Assembly: GCA_030374735.1 (NCBI GenBank)
Contig: JASCIV010000211.1
Location: 1-31,939 of the forward strand
Length of the DNA stretch: 31,939 nt
Direction: 5' to 3'
Origin: Gracilaria caudata
Lineage: Eukaryota; Rhodophyta; Florideophyceae; Gracilariales; Gracilariaceae
Positions 16,434-25,560 of this stretch are shown piece after piece. The notes beneath the pieces were generated by a model that was not told where the DNA came from, searched no databases, and saw only the letters and a program-made list of their open reading frames with translations. How positions within the stretch are numbered: the first letter of the stretch is position 1; every line of letters starts with the position of its first letter. The position numbers and the translations under genes were made by a program.

Positions 16434-17079
16434 TTATGAACGTTCCTGAGTCCCGTTCTATCTGATCACTGGGTAAGAAGAACCAACCCTGGAAGCAACT
16501 CTGGTAGCGGCGTACACCGAACCAAATTATGGGTATCTAATGGTAGGATGGAAACGTTACCCTTGGTAATACTTCCTGCACAAGGGTAAGAAGAACTGCA
16601 GAAGATCTGCTTGTCTTGAGAATTAGAGGGGTAGAACGCTAATCTCCATGAGCTTTGCAGCCTGCTGCGGGCTGGTCCAGCAAATAATATTATTAGATAA
16701 TTCCACCCCTTCAACGAAATTGTTTTCGCATTGCTGCAATTTCGTCCGGACTACCACGCAGAAACAGGTACAACGACCCCCCCGTTGTTCCTGCAACTCC
16801 TGGACGCTCCTGTTAACATAACCTCAGCAGGGCAACCCGGCGTTGTTTGAGGATCAACCTCAGTTTCCAGTGCCCGTGCACCGAAGCTCTTTGCATTAAG
16901 CGTAATTCAGGAATTGGCTTTTGAGTTCACCTCGTCTGCAACTTGTTGGCAAAACCCTCGGTTCTTAACAGATTTCTCTGTTGCGTCAGCATCACCACCG
17001 TAATTAGTTGCCAAACTCTTCCAACCGCCAGTTCAAAGGCGAAAACGTTACCGCACATCAAGAGAGTCCAACTTATGAG
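16434..17079. promoter_or_regulatory. Divergent region between glutaredoxin (-) and MetAP2 (+)
   Basis: Both promoters must lie here. GGGTAAGAAGAAC occurs twice in direct orientation (16471-16483 and 16585-16597). A copy of the dispersed motif GGGTAGAACGCTA is at 16629-16641. Parts of 16483-16510 (CCCTGGAA, GGTAGCGG) resemble the sequence around the motif copy at 29378-29420. No other gene was seen. Confidence 0.45.
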
Positions 17080-18429
17080 ATGGCTGATACGGCGGTTGAG
17101 CCCCCTTCACTAGCGGAAGACCTGTCGCGATTGAATACTGTTGCGGAATCTGGATGCACCGATGAACAAAAAAAGGTACAAAACGGCCACAAGGCAGAAG
17201 AAGAGGTTGACAGAGATGCCGAGGTCAGCGAGGTAAAGAAGAAGAAGAGAAAGAAGAAAAAGAAGAAAAAGAAAACAGGAAACACCGAAGCCGAAGATCA
17301 GGGGAACTCGGAAAGCAAAGCAGCTGACATGAAACAAACAGATCCACCTTCTATTCCTGTGTCATACTTCTATCCTAGCGGCGGATTTCGTGTGGGGGAA
17401 CTGCATGAATATATTGATGCTAATTCGTATCGGACTACATCGGCAGAAATGCGTGACAGGGAGAGAATTGAAGAAGACTTGTACGACTCCGTAAGAGAGG
17501 CAGCGGAGGTGCACCGTCAGGTTAGGAAGTACATGAAAAACTACATCAAGCCCGGGGTCAGACTTATTGATATGTGTGAGCGCCTCGAGAACGCCAATCG
17601 CGCCCTCGTTGGAGCAAAAGATGGAGATTTGTCACGTGGAATCGCTTTCCCGACAGGATGCTCCCTGAATCATGTCGCCGCCCATTACACTCCGAATAAG
17701 GGTGATAACACGGTTCTGGAATACGACGATGTCATGAAGGTAGATTTCGGAACTCAAATTAACGGGAGAATCATTGACTGCGCCTGGACTGTGCACTTCA
17801 ATCCGAAATACGACCCACTTGTTGAAGGTGTTAAAGCCGCCACCGAGGCTGGTATAAAAGCTGCGGGCATAGATGTCCGGTTATGCGATGTTGGAGCCGC
17901 AGTGCAAGAAGTAATGGAGAGCCATGAAGTAGAGCTGGATGGAAAGACCTACCCCGTGAAATCAATTCGCAACCTTCACGGTCACAGCATCGGTCCATAC
18001 CAAATTCATGCTGGCAAAAGCGTCCCCATTGTTCGTGGGGGCGAGCAAATCAAAATGGAGGAAGGAGAATTCTACGCTATCGAAACGTTCGGCTCTACGG
18101 GCAAGGGGTTTGTCATTGAAGACATGGAGTGCAGTCATTATATGAAAGACTTTAATGCCCCTCGAGTGAACCTACGATCCGGCAAGGCCCGCTCATTGCT
18201 TACTACCATTGACAAGAACTTTGGAACGCTGGCTTTCTGCCGACGCTTCCTAGATCGACTTGGAGAAGAGAAATATCTCATGGGTCTGAAGGCGCTTGTG
18301 GACAATGGAATTGTGAATCCTTACCCGCCACTTTGCGATCAAAAGGGGTGTTACACAGCGCAATTCGAACATACTTTGGTCTTGAAGCCAACCCGAAAGG
18401 AAGTCTTGTCCCGTGGTGAGGATTTCTGA
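17080..18429 (+). CDS. MAP2: Methionine aminopeptidase 2 (type 2, eukaryotic)
   Basis: The product is 449 residues from the ATG at 17080 (MADTAVEPP). It removes the initiator methionine from nascent proteins in the cytosol and is the target class of fumagillin. The N-terminal 80 residues are charged with a long poly-lysine run (about 53-65), which in this family associates with ribosomes and eIF2. The catalytic domain has all five metal ligands: Asp222 (VDFGT), Asp233 (IIDCAWT), His302 (LHGHSIGPYQIH), Glu335 (YAIETFGSTG) and Glu430 (QFEHTLV). His202 in AAHYTP is the conserved second-shell His. The roughly 60-residue insert that marks type 2 enzymes is present after 350. Intronless. It ends 64 bp from the convergent Mis18-like gene; an AATAAA lies at 18459-18464. 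Confidence 0.96.
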   Translation: MADTAVEPPSLAEDLSRLNTVAESGCTDEQKKVQNGHKAEEEVDRDAEVSEVKKKKRKKKKKKKKTGNTEAEDQGNSESKAADMKQTDPPSIPVSYFYPSGGFRVGELHEYIDANSYRTTSAEMRDRERIEEDLYDSVREAAEVHRQVRKYMKNYIKPGVRLIDMCERLENANRALVGAKDGDLSRGIAFPTGCSLNHVAAHYTPNKGDNTVLEYDDVMKVDFGTQINGRIIDCAWTVHFNPKYDPLVEGVKAATEAGIKAAGIDVRLCDVGAAVQEVMESHEVELDGKTYPVKSIRNLHGHSIGPYQIHAGKSVPIVRGGEQIKMEEGEFYAIETFGSTGKGFVIEDMECSHYMKDFNAPRVNLRSGKARSLLTTIDKNFGTLAFCRRFLDRLGEEKYLMGLKALVDNGIVNPYPPLCDQKGCYTAQFEHTLVLKPTRKEVLSRGEDF

Positions 18430-18458
18430 GCAGGAGAGCTTTAACATTCTTAGAGAGA

Positions 18459-18464
18459 AATAAA
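18459..18464 (+). terminator. Likely polyadenylation signal of MetAP2
   Basis: An AATAAA hexamer lies 30 bp after the MetAP2 stop and just before the 3' end of the convergent gene. A metazoan-like signal is not assured in this organism. Confidence 0.35.
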
Positions 18465-18493
18465 CGAGTAGATCTCAACTGCTCCATTTTCTT

Positions 18494-19663
18494 TCATGAG
18501 CGTCGCCGCTTGGCTCTTGGTGAAGATCTTCCCGCTGTTTGTTGTTTATACCTGCTATTCCTGGGAAGAGTGTAAGGAACAGGTGCGAATGTGCCTTTGA
18601 TTTTGTCGCCTACTACAGGTTCCTTGTCGTCAAAACGCGCTTCCGTGGCTTTGTGTCCATCGATCTTGGCATTGAGTTTCGCTGTTATGCGCTCTATGTT
18701 GCCAAAACGGATCACGAGTCTATCGACACTAGCGTCAAGTTTCGAGAATTTCCGTCCCGTGCTTTGACAACTCTTCATACCACCCTGAAACTCTTCGAAT
18801 AACTTATTTGCTCTCTCCTTAAAGGAATCAAAGTTTCTGAACCTCTCTTCCCAGACTAACATTATATTCTGTGTGTATTCAAGACACTGACGAATGTCTT
18901 TCATCAAATTGTCAGAGTCCTTGAAGTCCTTTTGCAGTTCTTCAAGAGCCTTGCCGTACTGATCCATAGCATCAGTTTGCTTATTCACCGCCTTACCGAG
19001 ATCAGTAACATATGTGTCAAGGGCAATGAAGTCTTCCGTTGACACACGCGGTTCCTCTCCATCACGCTGAGGTTTGGGATGCTGAGAGTTCGGGACATCA
19101 AGCGTCTCACCATCCGGGGTCCTTCCAGATCCAAGTCGATAACTGTCGAGGGAGTCGTAATCAAGTGTATACAAGGAGCGATATTGATCAAGGGCGGGAA
19201 CTGTTGAAGAGTAGATTCTCCCTACCGCGGTGTCGCAGTTGTCACACAGTATTCTCTTAAATGTACAGCCGCATGCAAAACCTTTCTGACATACATGGAG
19301 TTTGTCCTCAACACGAACATTTGATGCTGCTCTGAGGGATAGTGTGTTGTGCTCGAGATTTACAACATGTGGGGAGCGTGAGTCTCCAACAACGGTGTGA
19401 CATTTAGCGCACTGAAAAATAATGTCCGAGTAGTCGCTGTCAGTGGGCTCCTTTTGCACATCATTCTTCAGGATGACGGAATCGTTTCCGTTCGCTTGTT
19501 CGCGCGATGCCTCGGAAGCAGTGTCATGCATTTCATTGTCCCCACGCACTCTGCTTGAGTCATCTGAAGGTTGGTTTTGAGCGTGGCCTTTGCTGTGATC
19601 ATGGTGCTTCTCCTTTTCTCCAGTCCGTGCGCCTGCTCTTCTGGAGTATCCTCGTTTCGCCAT
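18494..19663 (-). CDS. MIS18: Mis18-like centromere protein (Yippee/Mis18 zinc domain with coiled coil)
   Basis: The product is 389 residues. Residues about 82-180 match the Mis18 domain: FQCAKCHTVVGDS opens it, Cys85, Cys88, Cys140 and Cys143 form the two CxxC zinc pairs, then VGRIYSSTVPALDQYRSLY and SLDSYRLGS follow in the family order. In yeast and animals Mis18 proteins recruit the CENP-A loading chaperone to centromeres. A long helical, charged region (about 205-330) looks like a coiled coil, which is where family members oligomerise. The N-terminal 80 residues and C-terminal 45 are disordered and basic; the end (SSPRAKRRRS) could be a nuclear signal. It is about twice as long as fission-yeast Mis18. 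A Yippee-family protein is the alternative, but the YSSTV and SYRLGS segments favour Mis18. Intronless. Confidence 0.78.
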   Translation of the reverse strand: MAKRGYSRRAGARTGEKEKHHDHSKGHAQNQPSDDSSRVRGDNEMHDTASEASREQANGNDSVILKNDVQKEPTDSDYSDIIFQCAKCHTVVGDSRSPHVVNLEHNTLSLRAASNVRVEDKLHVCQKGFACGCTFKRILCDNCDTAVGRIYSSTVPALDQYRSLYTLDYDSLDSYRLGSGRTPDGETLDVPNSQHPKPQRDGEEPRVSTEDFIALDTYVTDLGKAVNKQTDAMDQYGKALEELQKDFKDSDNLMKDIRQCLEYTQNIMLVWEERFRNFDSFKERANKLFEEFQGGMKSCQSTGRKFSKLDASVDRLVIRFGNIERITAKLNAKIDGHKATEARFDDKEPVVGDKIKGTFAPVPYTLPRNSRYKQQTAGRSSPRAKRRRS

Positions 19664-20708
19664 TGAAAACCTTCACTGTACTGGTTTCGATGAAGTGCTT
19701 TCAGCCAAGCTGTGGGATGCGCTAGATGAAGGAAGGAAGAAAGACCTTTATTTCTGAAGCAAGAGATTTACCTACAGTATACTTGCAAGGAAGTCAGAAT
19801 TTCCTGAGGAAAGCTGCGGATCGTTGAGCTGTGTGTGCTCATCTCGAATCGATTGGAATTAATTTTTTGAACCTGGTCACATCCGGAAGGGACTGTTCTT
19901 TTTGTCTTGCACCCCTGAATGAAAGATTCTTGCCCGTACCTTCGTCGTGTTGGACTATACTGTCTTGAACATCTCTCGCGAATCCCAAAACTCGGCTTTA
20001 AAGCTTTCAGTGCAAACACGTCGTCGAGACCACGATGGAGAAGGTTGTCCATAGTGAAACGAGGACATACCAAAAGAGGTTTTGGACCTCACTGCTGGAG
20101 AAGTTCAGAAGCTTAGTCAGTCACCAGGTTCATGACCCATGAAGTATTTTGCAGCCGCGGCTGAAAGCCATTTTAAAGTGACTACCACAACGACGGCAGC
20201 ACCGTCAAGGCACGTGTAGACGGAGAGCAAGGATTTGCAAAAGAGGTGAATTGGGTCTCATTCTTATATCGCTACAGAATATATGGCACAGCTCCTGACG
20301 GCTAGTTACAAAGGTACAGGTACCGTCGTACCCACACGTGCGTGTCAGAGAAGGACGATGAGTGCGACGCAGCAATGCGGTAGGCGTGTTCTCCAACAAA
20401 GAAGGGATTTGGATCACGGCAGTGCTATCGCGAGCAAACCGCTCAAGGCAGGGCCGAGAATAACGGCAAAACCACCTCATCCTTATGGACTTGCAACGGA
20501 AAGCACATGTGCCTGTTTCGGAGCTACCTTCGTAAAAACACCACCAGTGTGTCAGCAAACTCGATCAAGCCTTCTAATCTTCAATCAGCTCTGGTTCCGT
20601 AATGAATCATGTCCAGTCGTTCATCTGGATGTCTCATGTATAGAAATGCTCGTCCACCATTGCAATGAAAACAATCTGTACTATCGTATTACTTTCGTTT
20701 TAGGAGCT
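19664..20708. other. 1-kb intergenic region
   Basis: It holds the Mis18-like gene's promoter and the 3' end of the MFS gene, both on the minus strand. TACCTTCGT occurs at 19937-19945 and 20525-20533, and CCGTCGTA (the TACGACGG motif on the minus strand) at 20323-20330. A plus-strand frame of 146 codons (20283-20723) runs into the MFS gene's 3' end, has no recognisable domain and contains the repeated intergenic motifs, so I do not call it. Confidence 0.45.
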
Positions 20709-21992
20709 TCATACGTACTCTGAATTTGGTGTCGAACATAAGCGATCCGAGTATATATCCGCAATGTGGAACGCAAGTATCGCAATGGATACCAAAACTG
20801 AAGCACCTGCGTACAATAAATGGGATCCATATGCTTCAATGATGTAACCCCCACAATATGTGCCCAGTATTCTCCCCAAAGCTGCTACCATTGCAATCAT
20901 TGATTGTCCTGTAGCTTCAAGCTCTGGTGGTACGCGATCTGATACATATGCTGTCGAGGCGGTGTGGAATAAGGCAAATGTAACTCCATGTAAGGGCTCT
21001 GCAAGAAGGACAACCCATGCATTAGGTGCAAGAGCGTAAATAACTGCTCGGAGCACATAGGATAGGGCTCCAAGTTTGGCAAGAACCGGGGCACCAAATG
21101 TCCTCAACAACTCCGGCGCTTTGGCGAAGATGGGAAATTCGAATACGACCGTAATGACAACGCTAATTCCGCAAAGTAGGTTGCTCGAATGAAGCTCGTC
21201 TTGCATAAAAAGAAATAGGAGATTTTCAACCAAACTCATTCCAGCCGCTTCCCAAAAGACAAGATTGAAGAACAAAGGTGTTTCAAGTCCGCTCGAACAA
21301 AAGAGTTGTTTTAAGAACTGAGCTATAGAACTTCGCTGTCTAGAGTGTTCTGTGGAGCTCTCCTGGGTGTCAATTCTTTCGACGCTGGACAGCTTCATAC
21401 CTTCTCGAGCCTGCCCCGTAACTCCGGCAAAACAAATGATACAAAGAATATATGAAGAACTGCAAATGACGAAGAAGATATATACCACAACCATTGAAGA
21501 AGAGAACATGTCGAGAAAAAATCCTATTCCGAGAGAGACTGAAGCCCAGCTGAGTGCCCCAAAGATTCTCTCATGCCCAAGAAGCTCGTGCCCCTTGTGT
21601 CCATGACGTAGTTTGAGATTTGATAATACGATGCCGTTCATAAGAGGAAACGCTGGCGCAGCAAAAATGCCGTACAAAGCACGTACGGCAACGAAAAACA
21701 AGAACATCTGACTTCCCTGAATTATACCGAGCCCGGGAAGTGCGATTATTTGAGCACAGAAGAAAAGCATGGCAAAAGCAGAAAGAAAGATGGAAGTCAT
21801 TTCCCTGAGGTCATGAGTGTCTGCGAAGTTGCAGAAGAAAGGTGTAGCCACTAAATCGCATATGGGATGGACTGCCAGGAGAGTGCCGACTTGACTTTGG
21901 CGGAGCCCATGGGCTTGCAGAAACACTGATGAGAAACGACCAGGAGCTGCCATAACAGCCAGCAAAAAGAAGTAGAGCCATCCAAGCCTCAT
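20709..21992 (-). CDS. Major facilitator superfamily transporter (MFS_1-like)
   Basis: The product is 427 residues, starting MRLGWLYFFLLAVMAAPGRF. Hydrophobicity gives about 12 membrane helices in two blocks of six, with a hydrophilic central loop at roughly 205-235 (ERIDTQESSTEHSRQRSS), the classic MFS layout. The first loop has GLRQSQVGTLLAVHP, followed by a pattern like that of the MFS_1-like (LacY/nucleoside-symporter-like) group. The last third has ALFHTASTAYVSDRVPPE and ATGQSMIAMVAALGRILG, also typical. The substrate cannot be told from sequence. The membrane is unknown; there is no obvious organelle leader. Intronless. Its start is 315 bp from the divergent DBP8 start. Confidence 0.85.
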   Translation of the reverse strand: MRLGWLYFFLLAVMAAPGRFSSVFLQAHGLRQSQVGTLLAVHPICDLVATPFFCNFADTHDLREMTSIFLSAFAMLFFCAQIIALPGLGIIQGSQMFLFFVAVRALYGIFAAPAFPLMNGIVLSNLKLRHGHKGHELLGHERIFGALSWASVSLGIGFFLDMFSSSMVVVYIFFVICSSSYILCIICFAGVTGQAREGMKLSSVERIDTQESSTEHSRQRSSIAQFLKQLFCSSGLETPLFFNLVFWEAAGMSLVENLLFLFMQDELHSSNLLCGISVVITVVFEFPIFAKAPELLRTFGAPVLAKLGALSYVLRAVIYALAPNAWVVLLAEPLHGVTFALFHTASTAYVSDRVPPELEATGQSMIAMVAALGRILGTYCGGYIIEAYGSHLLYAGASVLVSIAILAFHIADIYSDRLCSTPNSEYV

Positions 21993-22307
21993 CCTGCTGT
22001 GTGTGATATGCAGTTTGGATTGATTGCAATATCATGTATATGTGAGTTTGTCCTGCATCTGTTCTGCAAATCCTTGCTCTCCGTCTGCACATGCCTTGAC
22101 GGTACTGCTGTCGTCGTAGTAGTCACGTAACAACGGCTTGCGGCCGCGGCTGCAAAACGCCTCTCGAGTCATGAACCGTTTGAGCTTGGGAAGCTCAAAC
22201 GACTCATGACGAATAAATAAAACCCTTTGTGGCGCCTTTACTGCGAATTCATCACCCGCCGCCGTGCGCAAACTCCCAACTCCCCGCTGGCGCTCAACGT
22301 CTACGAG
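21993..22307. promoter_or_regulatory. Divergent promoter between MFS transporter (-) and DBP8 (+)
   Basis: Both promoters must fit in 315 bp. A strong hairpin (22168-22210) occupies the DBP8-proximal half, followed directly by an AT-rich GAATAAATAAAA at 22210-22221 that could serve as an initiation element. No second gene was seen. Confidence 0.5.
22168..22210. repeat. Hairpin in the divergent promoter (7 + 11 bp stems)
   Basis: CGTTTGAGCTT (22177-22187) pairs exactly with AAGCTCAAACG (22191-22201) around GGG. Beyond a 2x2 mismatch, GTCATGA (22168-22174) pairs exactly with TCATGAC (22204-22210). The total is 18 base pairs over 43 bases. It lies 98 bp upstream of the DBP8 start codon. Confidence 0.8.
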
Positions 22308-23678
22308 ATGAGCTCGTTTCGCGCGCTGGGGCTCAAGCCCTGGCTCGAGCAAGCATGTAACACCGTTGGAATTCATCGCCCCACACCCATTCAGAGCGCG
22401 TGCATCCCGCCCATCTTGCAGGGTCGCAACGTCATCGGCGCCGCGCAGACTGGCACCGGCAAGACCGCTGCCTTTGTACTACCCATCCTGCAACAGCTGG
22501 CGCACGACCCGTTCGGCGTCTTCGCGCTCGTGCTCACACCCACGCGCGAGCTGGCGTTCCAGATCGCGCAACAGATCTCTGCGTTTGGTGCGCGTATTGC
22601 GGTGCGACAGCTTGTGCTGGTGGGCGGCGTTTACCAGCTGACGCAGGCGGCTGCGTTGGCGAAGTTGCCGCATATTGTGGTGGCTACGCCAGGACGACTG
22701 GCGCTTATGATTTCGAAGGGGTATGTTTCTTTGAATAAGGTGCGCTTTTTGGTGCTTGATGAGGCGGATCGATTGCTTGACCCGACGTATTTGGAGGACC
22801 TTCTACTTATCTTGAAGGCGTGCTCTGCTCCGAAGCGACAGACGTTGATGTTTTCTGCTACCATGACGTCTTCGCTTAATCAGTTACAACAGGTGGCCAT
22901 GCATCAACAAAATACTTTTCGTTTCGATGCTCGCGAAAACCGCTTTGCTACAGTGGATTCACTCAGTCAACGCTATATTTTCCTTCCCGAGCATCTCAAG
23001 GAGTGTCATCTCGTCAATCTACTCAAGGAAGAATATCCCTCATCCAGTGTCATCGTTTTCGTGGCGCGATGCGAAACAGCCCAATTGCTACTCAACATGC
23101 TCAATTTGCTTGGAATGAACAAAGTTGCCGCCTTGCATTCCGATATGAAACAAGTTCGTCGAATCGAATCGTTGCAACTCTTCAAGGCAAATGTGGTTCG
23201 AGCGCTCATTGCTACAGATGTTGCGAGCAGGGGACTTGATATCCCTGCATGTGAATTGGTGATAAACTATGATCTACCTCGAGCCGTTTCCACGTATGTG
23301 CATCGCGTGGGCCGCACTGCGCGCGCTGGTAGATCAGGTTTAGCTCTCAGCTTTGTTGCACAGCAAGATGTACAGCTTGTTAAAGCTATTGAAGAGAAGA
23401 TTGAGCGCAAATTGGACGAACACAACGGCCATTCGGAGAAGAAGGTTATGGAGAATCTGGCAATGACGTTGAAGGCACGCCAGCTTGCGAAGATGCGCCT
23501 TCATGACGATGGCTACTTTGAGAAAGCAGACGCCCGAAGAGCGCAATCGAGAAATGCCGCGAAGCGGCGGAAACGCCGCCATAACGATGAACCCGGCATA
23601 AAAAAGCCGCGCCACAAACAGTCTGAGCAACGGTCTGCTCAGCAACAACATCAACAACATACTCAACAACCAGTCTAA
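22308..23678 (+). CDS. DBP8: DEAD-box RNA helicase Dbp8 / DDX49
   Basis: The product is 456 residues from the ATG at 22308 (MSSFRALGLKPWL). Dbp8 is a nucleolar ATP-dependent helicase needed for 40S subunit production. All helicase motifs are present: Q motif (GIHRPTPIQ), Walker A AAQTGTGKT (45-53), PTRELA, TPGRL, DEAD, SAT, then in the second RecA domain ATDVASRGLDIP and HRVGRTAR. The string DPFGVFALVLTPTRELAFQI separates the DDX49/Dbp8 group from its close relative DDX47/Rrp3. The C-terminus is basic (AAKRRKRR) and ends in a Gln/His-rich tail. The 5' third is distinctly richer in GC than the 3' two thirds. The frame opens upstream to 22227, but without an ATG. Intronless. Confidence 0.93.
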   Translation: MSSFRALGLKPWLEQACNTVGIHRPTPIQSACIPPILQGRNVIGAAQTGTGKTAAFVLPILQQLAHDPFGVFALVLTPTRELAFQIAQQISAFGARIAVRQLVLVGGVYQLTQAAALAKLPHIVVATPGRLALMISKGYVSLNKVRFLVLDEADRLLDPTYLEDLLLILKACSAPKRQTLMFSATMTSSLNQLQQVAMHQQNTFRFDARENRFATVDSLSQRYIFLPEHLKECHLVNLLKEEYPSSSVIVFVARCETAQLLLNMLNLLGMNKVAALHSDMKQVRRIESLQLFKANVVRALIATDVASRGLDIPACELVINYDLPRAVSTYVHRVGRTARAGRSGLALSFVAQQDVQLVKAIEEKIERKLDEHNGHSEKKVMENLAMTLKARQLAKMRLHDDGYFEKADARRAQSRNAAKRRKRRHNDEPGIKKPRHKQSEQRSAQQQHQQHTQQPV

Positions 23679-24561
23679 CATCTATGTTTATCAACATTTC
23701 TTTCTCGCTTTCTCCAATCTCTTCTCCTATCCAATAAAGAAATGCGCGTCGTTCTTGATTGGTAGCAACATGAATTCACTCTGTCTTGAGCTGTGTCACA
23801 ATGCGCCCATGCCTTGCCAGCAGTGGCAGTGTTTTTCCACTCTAACTCTTGTGTTCTCTCTCTCTCATTTACGGGTGCAATGGTTCAATTACTACTTATC
23901 GCAGAGCGTTGGAAGAAATAACTCTTGTGTTCTACGTCATCGGACGTGACCTCTTTGCTACTGTCCTTTTGGTCACGGTGAATGCCTTCCTGGACACCGC
24001 TCCTAAATGGTCAACGTAATATCATGTGATTTGAACGGTTCCCAAAGCGTCTGAAGGAACTTACTAGCCTTCACATGGAACGACACGAAATACTTCACCG
24101 CACAACCACATCCCGACTGGCTTCCCGTTCCCGCGTCTGTTCCCGTTTGCGGTGCCCAAACCTTACAGTCTGCAACGCGCATACACTCTAGGCTTCGGCC
24201 GTTTACAACGTTCCTCCATGTTGATGGCGGTAAACACAACTGCTGGTTTCGTCCGAGGGGATGTCACGGGGCCGTTACTCAAGTGTGCTTGTTCCCAGGA
24301 GTCAATGCAGGTTTTGCAAACTTTGCGCTCCTACGGATCCTGACAGCGCTCATTATCCATTTCGGTCACACTGCTTTGAACGACTTACTCAAACTGCAAG
24401 TCCGCTGCGCCGTTCCATCTCAACATTCCACCACAATTCTGCTCTTGCTCCCTCGTTGCGGGGTCTCTTGATTCCCCTACCCGGAGCAAGAGGGTCGTCT
24501 CTGCATTCCTTTTCTAATTGCGCACGGCTGCAAGGAATCGCTTATTCATACCCGTCTTCCC
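23679..24561. other. Intergenic region between DBP8 and the NT-C2 gene
   Basis: An AATAAA at 23733-23738, 55 bp after the DBP8 stop, is a likely polyadenylation signal. A 10-bp inverted repeat CTCTTGCTCC / GGAGCAAGAG with a 31-base loop lies at 24442-24492. Short frames here (for example 24261-24716, which overlaps the next gene in another frame) are not credible. Confidence 0.45.
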
Positions 24562-25560
24562 ATGAGGCGTTCTTCGTCGAAGTTGATTACTCGCGCAAGG
24601 AGTTTGCGAAATGTGAGCAAGGTTCCTTTCAAGTTCAAGTTCGACTTGCTTATCGAGACAGTGGACAAACTTGCTGCTCAAGGAGATGTGGTCGTTATCT
24701 GGGAAAGGTCCAATAACAAGCTTCATGCTACGAAAGCGGTTAAAATTGATAAGAACACGAGGAAAGCATCCTTTAACAACGAAAAGATTGCCACTGATAT
24801 CACCCTGTTTAAGAGTCAACCATCAGAACGTCGATTCCAAGAGAAGGTTGTCAAATTAGCGGTGAAGCAGAACAACGCCGATGGAAAAACGCTTGGAAAG
24901 ATTCATCTCAACCTTGCCGATTACGCCGAGGTTCCTTCAGGGTCGAAACGAATCTGTGCCGAACTAACGAATGGCGCTGTACTTATTGCCACAGTGCAAT
25001 GCCAGTTTCTGTCAATGGGAAAGACAATTCAAACGAAACCTGGAAAGTCTGAAACAAATGAAAGCTCGCAAGACGAGGAAGAAGCTGATGACGATGTGGA
25101 GAGTGAGTCCAACTCTGTTGCTGCGGATGAGAGCCCTACTGGGTTTTTGAAGAACAAGCTGAAGATTGCTCGTGCTGGATCAAAGAAACTAATTGGACGC
25201 AGCGTTGGTAGACAGAAGGCCGATGAGGAGAATAACATGGAAGTAGCAAACACTGTTGACCAGCAAAGCTTTGATCAGTTGCGGAAGGAGAATCAAAGAC
25301 TCAGGAAGCAATTGGAGGAAGCTGAGTGCAATGTCGGATTGCCTGCAGATGCTAAACGGGGGGACGTAGCTAAGGCACTAAGGAACGAGGTCCGAGAGCT
25401 TCGAAACGCACTAGCAAGGGAACCAATCTACGCTGACGTCGTGAAAGAACTAAAAGAGGCGAAGATGGCGTTGGCACTGCTTCACCTCGAAAAGGAAGAA
25501 GTTTTGTTTGAGCTTATGAAATATCAAAGAGGAGAAAAAAGTCCTAGGAACTCTGAGTGA
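24562..25560 (+). CDS. NT-C2 domain protein with C-terminal coiled coil
   Basis: The product is 332 residues. The first 150 or so resemble the N-terminal C2 (NT-C2) domain found in EHBP1/EEIG1 and in plant plastid- and cytoskeleton-associated proteins: FKFKFDLLIETVDKL, a VVIWERSNNK turn, KIDKNTRKASFNNEKI, then KTLGKIHLNLADYAEVPSGS and a closing strand. The domain links membranes to the cytoskeleton in relatives; calcium ligands are not expected. An acidic linker (ESSQDEEEADDDVESES) at about 165-190 leads to a basic stretch and a heptad-rich coiled coil from about 235 to 325. The start is the first ATG of the frame, and the N-terminal Arg/Ser cluster could be a leader. Cellular role not known. 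Confidence 0.75.
   Translation: MRRSSSKLITRARSLRNVSKVPFKFKFDLLIETVDKLAAQGDVVVIWERSNNKLHATKAVKIDKNTRKASFNNEKIATDITLFKSQPSERRFQEKVVKLAVKQNNADGKTLGKIHLNLADYAEVPSGSKRICAELTNGAVLIATVQCQFLSMGKTIQTKPGKSETNESSQDEEEADDDVESESNSVAADESPTGFLKNKLKIARAGSKKLIGRSVGRQKADEENNMEVANTVDQQSFDQLRKENQRLRKQLEEAECNVGLPADAKRGDVAKALRNEVRELRNALAREPIYADVVKELKEAKMALALLHLEKEEVLFELMKYQRGEKSPRNSE

Noticed and set aside
20283..20723. A 146-codon plus-strand frame starting with ATG
   Set aside because: No domain or bias is seen, it overlaps the 3' end of the MFS gene on the other strand, and it contains the repeated intergenic motifs.
24261..24716. A 151-codon frame overlapping the NT-C2 gene start
   Set aside because: It shares DNA with the better-supported NT-C2 frame and resembles nothing.
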